Shown here: one piece after another, positions 16,037 through 24,161 of the stretch
Numbering within the stretch: the stretch's first letter is position 1
Layout: each line of letters starts with the position of its first letter
Assembly (NCBI GenBank): GCA_044448905.1
Contig: JBIOHJ010000029.1
Span: 1 to 28,080 of the forward strand
From: JBIOHJ01 sp044448905
Lineage (GTDB): Bacteria > Bacteroidota > Bacteroidia > AKYH767-A > OLB10
Length of the DNA: 28,080 nucleotides
Direction: 5' to 3'
Program-made: the position numbers and the translations under genes
The notes under the pieces: generated by a model
Told to the model about the DNA's origin: nothing
Database searches by the model: none
The model's input: the letters and a program-made list of their open reading frames with translations, nothing else

Positions 16037-17158
16037 TTAGCTGCCGCCTTCTTTCTTCTCCTCTTCCTCCTTCACTTCAGCGCCCTTCAGCTTATCGGTT
16101 TTGGCAACGCCTTCGAGCACCTCGATGTTAATACCATCGCTTAAGCCGGTTTTAATTTGCCGCTTCACAAAAGTTTGCGGTGAAGTTTCCACTTCCACAA
16201 AAGCCGAGTCACCGCTGAAGGTTATCAGTCCTTCTTTAATAGAAAGCACACTGTCTTTGCGCTGTAAAATAATATCGGCATTGGCGCTATAGCCCGCGCG
16301 GATAAAAGTATTCTTGTCTAACGTTACCTTAGCCCGTATCTGGAACTGGATGGCACCGCTTTCCGAAACTCCTTTGGGCGCAATGTATTCGAGGAGGGCT
16401 TTAAAACTTTCTTTTTCGATGGCTCCGATGGTAAGAACCAGTTCCATATTTTCTTTAAGCTTTCCCACTTCCGATTCATCCACCTTGCCTTCAAAAATCA
16501 TTTCACCCATATCAGCCACCGAAGCAATGGTGGTTCCCTCGTTAAAGGTATTGCTTTCAATTACCGAGTTGCCTTCTTTAACCGGAACATCCAAAACCAT
16601 TCCTGTGATGGTGGTGCGGATAAGCGTATTTGTCGTAGCTCCGGCACGTTTAGAAGCTCCCTCTTTAATCAAGTCGAGATTGCTTTGTGCTGATTCAAAT
16701 TCTTCTTTTGCATTGTTAAAAGTAAGTTCGGTTTGCTGGAAATCGGTTTTCGAAATCACACCACTTTTAAACAATTCAAAATTCCGGTCGTAATCTTTCT
16801 GCGCATTTTCCATGGATAAGCGAGCACGGTTTACACGGCTTTCGGCATTATTAAGCGTTACCATGTCGGGGATAATCTTTACCCGGGCTATCACATCTCC
16901 GTTCTTAATATGGTCACCGGCAATAACAAAAATTTTCTCCACAATACCCGATACCTTGCTTTTAATTGCAATTTCTTTTCGTGGTATAACCGAACCGGTG
17001 GCTACCGTCTTTTTAATAATGTTAGTTACAAAAGGAGATTCGGTCTGGAAGGTAACCGGTTTCTTCTGGCTCTTGGCATAGAGGTAATAAATGGTTCCGA
17101 TGAAAATCACCAAAACAACAATGCCGATAATAATTCTTAAAATGGATTTAAATTTCAT
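16037..17158 (-). CDS. MacA/HlyD-type periplasmic adaptor of an ABC efflux system
   Basis: This 373-residue membrane-fusion protein has one N-terminal membrane anchor (residues about 7-29). A split lipoyl-like domain lies around 55-95 (VTNIIKKTVATGSVIPRKEI, SKVSGIVEKIFVIAGDHIKN with GDVIARV). A helical hairpin follows at about 100-165, then a second lipoyl half (TTITGMVLDVPVKEGNSVIE) and beta-barrel domains up to residue 350. It ends in a Lys/Glu-rich tail (EVKEEEEKKEGGS). Such proteins link an inner-membrane ABC transporter to an outer-membrane channel. It is the last gene of a four-gene operon with 69 bases to the previous gene. No TolC-type gene is in the window. Cargo is unknown. Confidence 0.9.
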   Translation of the reverse strand: MKFKSILRIIIGIVVLVIFIGTIYYLYAKSQKKPVTFQTESPFVTNIIKKTVATGSVIPRKEIAIKSKVSGIVEKIFVIAGDHIKNGDVIARVKIIPDMVTLNNAESRVNRARLSMENAQKDYDRNFELFKSGVISKTDFQQTELTFNNAKEEFESAQSNLDLIKEGASKRAGATTNTLIRTTITGMVLDVPVKEGNSVIESNTFNEGTTIASVADMGEMIFEGKVDESEVGKLKENMELVLTIGAIEKESFKALLEYIAPKGVSESGAIQFQIRAKVTLDKNTFIRAGYSANADIILQRKDSVLSIKEGLITFSGDSAFVEVETSPQTFVKRQIKTGLSDGINIEVLEGVAKTDKLKGAEVKEEEEKKEGGS

Positions 17159-17227
17159 AAAAAGGGTTTAGTATTTCAAAATTAAAAGTTCAAGGCTCAA
17201 AGTTATTTATTTACTGCCACTACTACT

Positions 17228-18478
17228 TTATTCACTTCTCAACGCATCCACAGTTGTAACGCTTACTGCTCTTCGTGCAGGCATTAACCCCGCAAGCGCA
17301 CCTGAAATAATCAGTATGGTTAAAGCTTTTAGTGCGATATTAATATCTACTTCGGGATTGCGGAACATGCCTCCGCTGGTGCCTATAGCTGAAGAAACAA
17401 CTTCGAGCAAACCAACGCCAAGCACCAAACCAAAATAACCCGCAACCGAAGTAAGAACAACCGACTCGAGAATAATTTGTGTGACAATTGCGGTAGGTGG
17501 AGCACCGATAGCTCTGCGTATGCCGATTTCTTTGGTTCGTTCTTTAACAACAATGAGCATAATGTTGCTAACGCCAATCACACCCGCAAGCAAAGTTCCT
17601 ATCCCGACAATCCAGACCAACATGCTGATGCCCATAAACAGCCCTTGTATTTTACCAAATTCTTTTTCCATATTCCAGTGCCCTATGGCAAGCTGGTCTT
17701 CAGGCGCAATTTTATGGCGTTGTTTTAACAAAGCGATCACTTTATCTTCCGCTTCCGATGCCGGTATATTTTCCTTCGATGTAATCGCAAAAAAACCCAC
17801 CCTGTTTCCATAATTAAAAGCATTCTGGAAAGATGTAAACGGAACATGAATGGTTTTTGCCTGCTCTTCGCTATCTTCTCCTGATCCTGAAGGATTAAAA
17901 ATTCCAATCACTTTAAAATAAATACCGTTTATGATAATGTAATCATTAATCGCATTTTCAGTTTTCTCAAAAAGAATGTCACGAACCTGCGATCCGATAA
18001 CAGCTACCTTCCTTTTTTCTTTAATATCAAGCTCATTTATAAATCTGCCGTCAGTCATTTTACGCGCTTCAATTTTATTATACTGAGGATAATCGCCCAT
18101 GATGTCGAACGCCCCGTTCTTCTTTCCGCGGATAACTGTATTCACATTTTCATAACCTCCAAGCTGATTACGGGGAGCTACAACCGATAGTTCAGGTATT
18201 GATTTCAACGCAACCGCATCATCATTGTCGTAATTAAACATCCTTCCCGGCTGCATACCCAGATAAGGCTTTGAAGTGCGCTGCGCCCAAACAAAAAAAC
18301 TATTGGTTTTAACCCCTGCAAAATCCTGGTTTACTCCATTCTTCAATCCGTTTCCCGAACCCAGCATAATAACAAGCATAAAAATTCCCCAGAACACACC
18401 AAATGCAGTAAGAATAGTCCGCAATGGATTTTTGCGAAGCGTACTATATATTTCCTGCCATTTATCTATGTCGAACAT
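17228..18478 (-). CDS. MacB-type ABC transporter permease (second of two)
   Basis: This 416-residue permease has one N-terminal span (about 21-41, TILTAFGVFWGIFMLVIMLG), a large periplasmic MacB-PCD-like domain (about 45-285) and three C-terminal spans forming an FtsX domain. The typical KERTKEIGIRRAIGA loop follows the first of these. It is clearly homologous to the permease encoded directly upstream: both begin MFD-DKWQEI and keep the same order of segments. The gap between them is 34 bases, so they are co-transcribed. Two different permeases with one ATPase suggest a heterodimeric membrane part, but two homodimers sharing the ATPase cannot be excluded. Confidence 0.9.
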   Translation of the reverse strand: MFDIDKWQEIYSTLRKNPLRTILTAFGVFWGIFMLVIMLGSGNGLKNGVNQDFAGVKTNSFFVWAQRTSKPYLGMQPGRMFNYDNDDAVALKSIPELSVVAPRNQLGGYENVNTVIRGKKNGAFDIMGDYPQYNKIEARKMTDGRFINELDIKEKRKVAVIGSQVRDILFEKTENAINDYIIINGIYFKVIGIFNPSGSGEDSEEQAKTIHVPFTSFQNAFNYGNRVGFFAITSKENIPASEAEDKVIALLKQRHKIAPEDQLAIGHWNMEKEFGKIQGLFMGISMLVWIVGIGTLLAGVIGVSNIMLIVVKERTKEIGIRRAIGAPPTAIVTQIILESVVLTSVAGYFGLVLGVGLLEVVSSAIGTSGGMFRNPEVDINIALKALTILIISGALAGLMPARRAVSVTTVDALRSE

Positions 18479-18512
18479 TTTGATGTACGATTTACATTTT
18501 CATTTAAAATTT

Positions 18513-19742
18513 CTACTCGTCTCTTAAAGCAACAATCGGTTTTATTCTGGATGCATTTAATGAAGGAAATAATCCGGCTAAACTTCCTGCAAAGATTAAA
18601 ACCAAAGTAGCGGAAATGGCAATTTTAAAATCCACTTCAGGATTACGGAAGAATGGTGATTCGGGAATATACTGCGGAACTGTCTCCAAAACCAAAACTC
18701 CTAAAACCAATCCCACGTATCCTGCCACTGTTGTAATATAAACCGATTCCTGCAAAATCATGCTCACAATTGACCAGGGTGTCGCTCCTAACGCCTTGCG
18801 TATCCCTATTTCTTTGGTTCGCTCTTTTACCACAATCATCATAATATTGCTGATTCCGACAATGCCAGCGATGATAGTTCCTATACCAATTATCCATACA
18901 AAAATTTGAATGCCAAGCATTACATTCATAAGGCGCATGAATTCTTCGGTGCTGTTAAATGCCCACATTGCTTTGTCATCTTTTATATCAAACTGGTATT
19001 TTTCAGCCAGCGAGACTTTTAAGTTTTCCATTAATCTTCCTGAAGCCTGCACCGATTTATCTTTTGGAATAAACCAGATAGTATTTATTTTTCCCTGACC
19101 ATTGTAAGCACGTTGTGCAGTTGATAAAGGAATATAAATACGATTCATGTCCTGTTCATTTCCGTCTTCAAACACACCAATCACTTTATATGGGATTCCA
19201 TCAACCGAAATATATTTTCCAAGCGCATCTTCATCATGAAATAATGCTTTCTTAACCGGCTTTCCCATTACACACACTTTGCGGTATTCAGAAATATCAT
19301 GTTCGTTGAGAAACCTTCCGTCAATGTATGTGATGTTTTCAAGATACTTATGGTCAGGCAAACAAGGACGCGCAAGAAAAGTTCCTTTTTCTTTTTTGTA
19401 AACCAGATTCCGCTGTGAACGCCATGCACCGAACGAAGCGGTAATTTTTTCCACTTCGGGCATAGCACGTATTTTTTCGAGGTCTGCCAAAGTAAGCTGA
19501 ATAGGCCTTCCCGGTTTATTTCCTTTGTATGGCATACTGGTTTGTCCGCCACCGAGCCAGATGCTGTTGGTTGCATCCTGCATAAACTGGTTTGCAACAC
19601 CGTTTTCAAGGCCGCGTCCTGCTCCCAGTAAAATAATAAGCATAAAAATTCCCCATGCCACACTAAAAGCAGTGAGAAAAGTACGCAAACGGTTTTTACG
19701 GATTGTTGCAAAAATTTCCTGCCATTTATCGAGATCGAACAT
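18513..19742 (-). CDS. MacB-type ABC transporter permease (first of two)
   Basis: This 409-residue protein has the same architecture as its downstream paralogue. One N-terminal span lies near 21-41 (FLTAFSVAWGIFMLIILLGA). A periplasmic MacB-PCD-like domain follows, then three C-terminal spans with KERTKEIGIRKALGA after the first. The last residues (SRIKPIVALRDE) are typical of FtsX-domain ends. MacB/YknZ-type permeases work mechanically with an adaptor to move substrates from the periplasm rather than by classical alternating access; whether this one does so is inferred from family. It lies 64 bases after the ATPase gene. Confidence 0.9.
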   Translation of the reverse strand: MFDLDKWQEIFATIRKNRLRTFLTAFSVAWGIFMLIILLGAGRGLENGVANQFMQDATNSIWLGGGQTSMPYKGNKPGRPIQLTLADLEKIRAMPEVEKITASFGAWRSQRNLVYKKEKGTFLARPCLPDHKYLENITYIDGRFLNEHDISEYRKVCVMGKPVKKALFHDEDALGKYISVDGIPYKVIGVFEDGNEQDMNRIYIPLSTAQRAYNGQGKINTIWFIPKDKSVQASGRLMENLKVSLAEKYQFDIKDDKAMWAFNSTEEFMRLMNVMLGIQIFVWIIGIGTIIAGIVGISNIMMIVVKERTKEIGIRKALGATPWSIVSMILQESVYITTVAGYVGLVLGVLVLETVPQYIPESPFFRNPEVDFKIAISATLVLIFAGSLAGLFPSLNASRIKPIVALRDE

Positions 19743-19806
19743 TTTTAGATTTTGGATTTACGATTTCAGGTCAATTGGATTATCTTTTGTGATTTATAAA
19801 AATTAT

Positions 19807-20469
19807 TTAATTAACAATTAATCCGTCCTTAAGCTTGATAATTCTTTGAGTCATTGCTGAGATTTCATTTTCATGGGTTACAATTACAACTGTTATTCCT
19901 GATTTATTTACTTCTTTAATCAGTTCCATCACTTCATGAGATGTCTGCGAATCGAGCGCACCGGTAGGTTCATCGGCAAGTATAACTTTTGGCTTTGCAA
20001 TTAATGCGCGCGCAATAGCTACCCGTTGCTTCTGACCTCCCGACATTTCGTTTGGAGTGTGTTCAGCCCATTCCTTTATCCCGACACGTTCAAGATATTC
20101 CATTGCAATCTTATTTCGTTTTTTGCGGCTTACTTTCTGATAGTAAAGGGGAAGTGCAACATTTTCAACTGCGCTTTTAAAATTGATGAGGTTGAATGAC
20201 TGAAAAACAAAACCAATATACTGGTTGCGATAATAAGCAGCTTTGGTTTCGTTCATATTTTTCATCAGTGTTCCATTCAGCTGGTATTCCCCGGTATCGT
20301 AATTATCCAGTACACCAATAATATTTAACAATGTGGATTTTCCTGAACCTGACGCACCCATTATAGAAACCAACTCTCCCTTTTCAATATTCAGATCTAT
20401 GCCCTTTAATACATGAAGTGTGTTTTGCCCGAGCTTGTAAGATTTATTTATTTTTTGAAGTTTTATCAT
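19807..20469 (-). CDS. MacB/LolD-type ABC transporter ATP-binding protein
   Basis: This 220-residue ATPase has all nucleotide-binding motifs intact. Walker A is GASGSGKST at 38-46, the Q-loop glutamine is Q90, and the signature MSGGQ lies at 142-146. Walker B is VILADEP at 162-168 with catalytic E167, the D-loop is ALD, and the switch histidine is H199. The length and the GALDSQTSHEVMELI segment fit the MacB/LolD/YknY group. It is the first gene of the operon ATPase-permease-permease-adaptor. The start ATG (20467-20469) follows a leader of about 105 bases if the promoter at 20580-20613 is used. The operon is divergent from the gene at 20728. Confidence 0.93.
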   Translation of the reverse strand: MIKLQKINKSYKLGQNTLHVLKGIDLNIEKGELVSIMGASGSGKSTLLNIIGVLDNYDTGEYQLNGTLMKNMNETKAAYYRNQYIGFVFQSFNLINFKSAVENVALPLYYQKVSRKKRNKIAMEYLERVGIKEWAEHTPNEMSGGQKQRVAIARALIAKPKVILADEPTGALDSQTSHEVMELIKEVNKSGITVVIVTHENEISAMTQRIIKLKDGLIVN

Positions 20470-20579
20470 GCTGCCAAGGTTGTTGTTTTATTTGCAAATT
20501 GTATTTACGTTTCATTGTTATTATTACAATTCATATCAATCCTGTTGAACAAGCTTTGAAGTACGATGTAATATTTTTA

Positions 20580-20613
20580 CAAATCTAACTAACTAAAATT
20601 TGGGTTCCCGCAA
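20580..20613 (-). promoter_or_regulatory. Candidate promoter of the ABC operon (TTG-N23-TAGATTTG)
   Basis: Read on the minus strand, TTG (20611-20613) and TAGATTTG (20580-20587) are 23 bases apart, at the long end of the Bacteroidota spacing range. Transcription would start near 20573. It faces away from the plus-strand element at 20652. Confidence 0.45.
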
Positions 20614-20651
20614 CATTTTTATGTGATTTAGTGTATGAACAAACAAATTGC

Positions 20652-20659
20652 TTAACTTT
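20652..20659 (+). promoter_or_regulatory. Candidate -7 promoter element (TAACTTTG) of the gene at 20728
   Basis: TAACTTTG matches TAnnTTTG, 68 bases before the ATG at 20728. No TTG was found at 17-23 bases upstream (TTTAG is the nearest), so the call is moderate. With the minus-strand box at 20580 it makes a divergent promoter region. Confidence 0.45.
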
Positions 20660-20727
20660 GCTAAACAATAAATCAATTACATTTGACTTTGGCAAAACAG
20701 AATTTAAAAAAAACTAAAACAAGAACA

Positions 20728-21060
20728 ATGAACAAATCAAAATTAGTCTCTGTCGTCATTCTTTTGATGACGATATTTATTTGTGAAAAATCGTTTTCGC
20801 AAACACAGGAAAAGCAAGATCAACAAACACAGCAAACTGATCCCGTTGCCGATCCCAATACCGATTCACAATTTAATTCCGACCCTACCCAGTCAGATCC
20901 CAATACAGTAACAATTGACAGCACTGGTACTGGTAGTAGTTATGATACCACAACACCGGCAACCGGCACTTACGATGCGAAGCCTGCCGAAAAAATACGT
21001 TTGTATTCCGGCAAGCATGATGGAAATAATGTGATCAATCCTGATCCTAAAAAGGACTAA
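20728..21060 (+). CDS. Small exported low-complexity protein (Asp/Thr/Gln/Pro-rich)
   Basis: This 110-residue protein is counted from the ATG at 20728. An upstream TTG start at 20683 is possible but adds a basic tail before an otherwise normal signal peptide (MNKSKLVSVVILLMTIFICE then KSFSQ). The mature part has almost no hydrophobic residues. It begins with Gln-rich TQEKQDQQTQQ, continues with DP-rich segments (TDPVADPNTDSQFNSDPTQS with DPN), then Thr/Ser/Gly-rich sequence, and ends with NPDPKKD. It is probably disordered outside the cytoplasmic membrane. No family was recognised. A strong terminator directly follows, so it is a single-gene unit. Confidence 0.7.
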   Translation: MNKSKLVSVVILLMTIFICEKSFSQTQEKQDQQTQQTDPVADPNTDSQFNSDPTQSDPNTVTIDSTGTGSSYDTTTPATGTYDAKPAEKIRLYSGKHDGNNVINPDPKKD

Positions 21061-21080
21061 TTCTAAAACGAATTTATAAA

Positions 21081-21114
21081 AAGCCCTCCGTCAGCTGACG
21101 GAGGGCTTTTTTTT
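21081..21114 (+). terminator. Strong intrinsic terminator
   Basis: A perfect palindrome at 21081-21108 (arms up to 13 bp with core GCCCTCCGTCA) is followed by a run of eight T (21107-21114), 20 bases past the stop of the gene at 20728. Its core differs from the terminator at 54-79 by only one extra G-C pair and one loop base. Confidence 0.93.
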
Positions 21115-21139
21115 ATTTGAGTAAAATAAATGTTTACAA

Positions 21140-21172
21140 TTGATAATGTTTTATTTGAAATGAATACTTTTG
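21140..21172 (+). promoter_or_regulatory. Promoter of the C1 peptidase gene (TTG-N22-TACTTTTG)
   Basis: TTG at 21140-21142 and TACTTTTG at 21165-21172 are 22 bases apart, a good match to the Bacteroidota promoter. Transcription would begin near 21179, leaving a leader of about 16 bases before the ATG at 21195. Confidence 0.6.
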
Positions 21173-21194
21173 TTTCAACCAAAAATTTATTGAT

Positions 21195-22436
21195 ATGAAA
21201 AAGTTGTTACTCATTGCCACGCTTTTTGTTTTTTCCGAAAGCTTATTTGCTCAAAATGTTCAAAAAAATAAAGGCGAATTCAAAAAAGTAAAAAATACTT
21301 TTTATGAGGAGATTCAAAAGGGTGTAGAACTATTTAATAAACCCTCTGAGGAACTAAACCTGAGATTTAAGATGAGTTATGATGGGGTTGATGTTCCCAA
21401 ATCGCTGGATGAATTTACTAAAGTATATGCAGGAAACCCGGTTTCGCAAGGTGAAACGGGTACCTGCTGGTGTTTTTCGACTACCTCTTTTTATGAATCG
21501 GAGATTTATCGTTTGACAAAGCAAAATATCCGCTTGTCGGAATTATATACCGTGTATTGGCAGTATGTGGAAAAAGCAAAAGAGTTTGTCCGAACAAGAG
21601 GGAAATCTTTTTTTGGTGAAGGTTCCGAAACAAACGCTGTACAATTGATGATGAAAAAATACGGAATCGTTCCCTGGGAATCTTATAACGGAATGCAACC
21701 CGGACAGAAATTTCATGATCATTCTAAAATGTTTAATGAGATGAATAATTATCTGCAAACAGTAAAAAACACAAATGCATGGAATGATGAAGCAGTTATT
21801 TCAACAATCAAATCAATAATGAATCATTATATGGGTGAGCCGCCATCATCAATTGTTTACAATAATAAAAAAATGGCTCCGCCTGAGTTTTTAAAAAACG
21901 TTGCTAAAATATTTCCTGATGATTATGTTGATTTCATGTCATTGATGCAAAAGCCTTATTGGACACAATCTGAATATAAAGTGCCCGACAACTGGTGGCG
22001 CTCTGCCGATTATTATAATGCTCCGCTCGATGATTTTATGCAGGCAATAAAAAGCGCAATCAAAAATGGTTACACGCTTTCTATTGGCGGAGATGTTTCA
22101 GAAAGCGGTATTAATTCTGAAATTGGAGTTGCCATGATTCCTTCTTATGATATTCCTTCGGAATACATTGATGAAAATGCAAGGCAGTTTCGTTTTTCCA
22201 ATGAAACTACAACTGATGATCATGCTTTGCACCTGGTGGGTTACGCTGAGAAATCAAACGGAATGTGGTATCTTATTAAAGATTCAGGAAGCGGTGGACA
22301 TAACAATAAAAATGCACTCGGCTATTATTTTTATCACGAGGATTTTGTGAAATTGAAAATGATGACTTTTACAGTTAACAAAGATGCTGTAAAAGATATT
22401 CTGACAAAGTTTCCAAAGAAGATAACGATGAATTAA
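21195..22436 (+). CDS. Exported C1-family (bleomycin hydrolase-like) cysteine peptidase
   Basis: This 413-residue protein has a signal peptide at 1-20 (ending SLFAQ). The papain-clan active site reads QGETGTCWCFS at residues 85-95, with oxyanion-hole Q85 and nucleophile C91. H343 in DDHALHLVGY is the likely general base. The position of the usual catalytic Asn in NSWG is taken by Asp363 (LIKDSGSGG). The long insert between C91 and H343, with GSETNAVQLMMKKYGIVPWE and ADYYNAPLDDFMQAIKSAIK, fits the bleomycin hydrolase/aminopeptidase C branch. The export signal sets it apart from cytosolic members, so it probably acts in the periplasm or outside the cell. It is followed at 33 bases by the gene at 22469 and likely co-transcribed with it. 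Confidence 0.88.
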   Translation: MKKLLLIATLFVFSESLFAQNVQKNKGEFKKVKNTFYEEIQKGVELFNKPSEELNLRFKMSYDGVDVPKSLDEFTKVYAGNPVSQGETGTCWCFSTTSFYESEIYRLTKQNIRLSELYTVYWQYVEKAKEFVRTRGKSFFGEGSETNAVQLMMKKYGIVPWESYNGMQPGQKFHDHSKMFNEMNNYLQTVKNTNAWNDEAVISTIKSIMNHYMGEPPSSIVYNNKKMAPPEFLKNVAKIFPDDYVDFMSLMQKPYWTQSEYKVPDNWWRSADYYNAPLDDFMQAIKSAIKNGYTLSIGGDVSESGINSEIGVAMIPSYDIPSEYIDENARQFRFSNETTTDDHALHLVGYAEKSNGMWYLIKDSGSGGHNNKNALGYYFYHEDFVKLKMMTFTVNKDAVKDILTKFPKKITMN

Positions 22437-22468
22437 AAAGTTTCGAGTTTTCAGTTTCTGGGTTATAA

Positions 22469-22876
22469 ATGATGAATAGAATACTTGTTTTAATTTCAGT
22501 GATTGCTTTTTGTTCTCAGGCAGGCTTTTCACAGGATGTAAAAGCAATTAAGATGTGTAAGCCATATCAGGATTCCACTATAACAGAAATAAAAATTGAA
22601 AATGTTATTAAATGGTCTGAATCAAAACCATTGCGGGTAGGTTGTGATGACGGCAAGGTTTATATACTGCATCGATTTGACATCAGTGTGTTTACTTTAA
22701 ATCCGCTGCAGACACGTGAATACGGAACAGGCGAGGAGGGAGGCATTCCCATTCTTGCAAGGAACGCAATAATGAAGGCTGGTAAAGGAGATACTGTCAT
22801 TTTAAAGAATGCAGTTTACCTGGATGAGCAAAAGCAGGAGCACAAATTGCCTGTGATTTCTTTTAAGCTCAATTAA
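22469..22876 (+). CDS. Small exported protein with a GldM-C-terminus-like domain
   Basis: This 135-residue protein has a signal peptide at 1-22 (ending AGFSQ). A second Met directly after the first makes the exact start uncertain by one codon. The mature part is about 113 residues. Its second half (ARNAIMKAGKGDTVILKNAV, then EHKLPVISFKL) resembles the pattern seen in the last beta-domain of GldM-type gliding/T9SS proteins, where a GD-V-F-NI segment is followed by LP-I-F-L. This is a weak, pattern-level resemblance from memory. Two cysteines (C29 and C59) may pair. It probably shares the peptidase gene's promoter. Confidence 0.65.
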   Translation: MMNRILVLISVIAFCSQAGFSQDVKAIKMCKPYQDSTITEIKIENVIKWSESKPLRVGCDDGKVYILHRFDISVFTLNPLQTREYGTGEEGGIPILARNAIMKAGKGDTVILKNAVYLDEQKQEHKLPVISFKLN

Positions 22877-22930
22877 AAACTTTTCAACAATTCCTGTTAG
22901 TTATTCACCGGTTAGCTTTTCCGAATGCTA

Positions 22931-22961
22931 TTGCTTTTACTTTCGCTTTGAAATATTTTTG
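22931..22961 (+). promoter_or_regulatory. Promoter of the zinc-finger/TPR gene (TTG-N20-TATTTTTG)
   Basis: TTG at 22931-22933 and TATTTTTG at 22954-22961 are 20 bases apart, within the Bacteroidota range. Transcription would begin near 22968, about 28 bases before the TTG start codon at 22996. Confidence 0.55.
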
Positions 22962-22995
22962 CTTATTCAATCATATGTTTATCTTCCATTGACTC

Positions 22996-24087
22996 TTGAT
23001 TATTGATCAGCAAATATCCGTTGAAAAGCATCAGTGCATTTCCCAAAAAAAACTGATGTATTATGCTTCGGGATTACTTTCTTCAAAGGAAAAGGATAAG
23101 CTGGAAAATCATTTATTGTTTTGTGAAAAATGCATAACTGCTTACCGTGATGCGTTGAATGCGAAAGATGATTCGGAAACGGAACAAATCATTTCGCATT
23201 TATTTGACACCAACTATAAAGCTAAAAAAATAATAAAACGCCCAAACAGGAAAGCAGTTTGGATTTGTGCTTTTGTTACGGGTTCATTGATTGTCTCGTA
23301 TGCAGGATATATTGAATTTTTTAATCAGCCATCAGCCAGCACTAATTTAAACACATCCAATTCGCAAATAGGGGTTGAGCCTGAACTTAAGCATCCGGAA
23401 TCCGGGAATAATCAAATTCTTGCTTCAACGGAGGAAGTAAAAACCAGTAATATATCATCAGAGAACGAGAATGAATTAATCGTTCCTGAAAATAATTCCG
23501 TTGAAATAAAAAATGAACCGGAAAAAACACCTGACAAAAACCCATTACTCCCGGTATCAGAACTTAATAAGGATAGTAAGGAGCATTTGATTCCCGAAAA
23601 CAAAATACCAGCTGCCAAAACTCCGGATAAAGAAAAAGAGCAAAATAAAAAGCCGGATGTAAAACCCTCTGTAGAAGCAACAACTGATTTAAATATTGAT
23701 AAAACAAATCAACCTCCTCCAACCAAGCTGAGCTATAAAGAACAGGTTGATGCCATTTTTAAGCTGGTTGATGAATCCAAATTTAATGAGGCATTAATTG
23801 AGATCGAAAAAATATTAAGTAAAAAGCCCGGAGACATCAGCGCGAAATATTATCGGGGGTTTGTTTTCTATCAATTACAGCAAAACGAAAATGCGTTAGC
23901 TGATTTTGATTGGGTATTAAAGAAGAAAAATTCGCGATTTTATGAAGAAGCCCGCTGGTACACAATTTTAATTTTAAACAGGCTTAAACGTTTCAGCGAG
24001 TCGAAGAGCCTGCTGGCTGAAGTTGTTTCCGGTAATGGCACATACTCCTTTAAAGCAAAACAATTGCTTGAATTAATGGGCGATTAG
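22996..24087 (+). CDS. Membrane protein with anti-sigma-type zinc finger and C-terminal TPR repeats
   Basis: This 363-residue protein has a cytoplasmic N-terminus with an H-x3-C-x2-C motif (HLLFCEKC, H39, C43, C46) preceded by LMYYASGLLSSKEKDKLENH. This is the zinc-binding pattern of anti-sigma factors and related zinc-finger proteins; H12 or C14 could be the fourth ligand. One membrane span follows at about 86-108. Then comes a long Pro/Glu/Lys/Asn-rich linker (about 110-245), probably disordered, and two or three TPR-like helical pairs at 247-360 (FNEALIEIEKILSKKPGDIS). The first in-frame ATG (23056) would cut into the zinc finger, and a stop at 22990 bounds the frame, so the TTG at 22996 is the likely start. 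No sigma gene is adjacent. A periplasmic TPR domain could sense or scaffold; this is inference. Confidence 0.8.
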   Translation: MIIDQQISVEKHQCISQKKLMYYASGLLSSKEKDKLENHLLFCEKCITAYRDALNAKDDSETEQIISHLFDTNYKAKKIIKRPNRKAVWICAFVTGSLIVSYAGYIEFFNQPSASTNLNTSNSQIGVEPELKHPESGNNQILASTEEVKTSNISSENENELIVPENNSVEIKNEPEKTPDKNPLLPVSELNKDSKEHLIPENKIPAAKTPDKEKEQNKKPDVKPSVEATTDLNIDKTNQPPPTKLSYKEQVDAIFKLVDESKFNEALIEIEKILSKKPGDISAKYYRGFVFYQLQQNENALADFDWVLKKKNSRFYEEARWYTILILNRLKRFSESKSLLAEVVSGNGTYSFKAKQLLELMGD

Positions 24088-24112
24088 TTTTTTGCGTTGC
24101 ATAAATTAGCAA

Positions 24113-24147
24113 AAAAAAATCCCCTGTCACTGACAGGGGATTTTTTT
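24113..24147. terminator. Bidirectional terminator between convergent genes
   Basis: A 9-bp GC-rich stem (TCCCCTGTC/GACAGGGGA) with loop ACT is extended by seven A-T pairs, giving a T-run on both strands. It lies 26 bases after the stop at 24087 (plus) and 15 bases after the stop at 24162 (minus), so it serves both genes. Confidence 0.9.
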
Positions 24148-24161
24148 GAATAGAGGCGTGC

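Noticed and set aside
23056..23058. ATG start for the zinc-finger/TPR protein
   Set aside because: It would remove the residues before the zinc-finger helix, including H12 and C14. The TTG at 22996 fits the mapped frame and promoter better.
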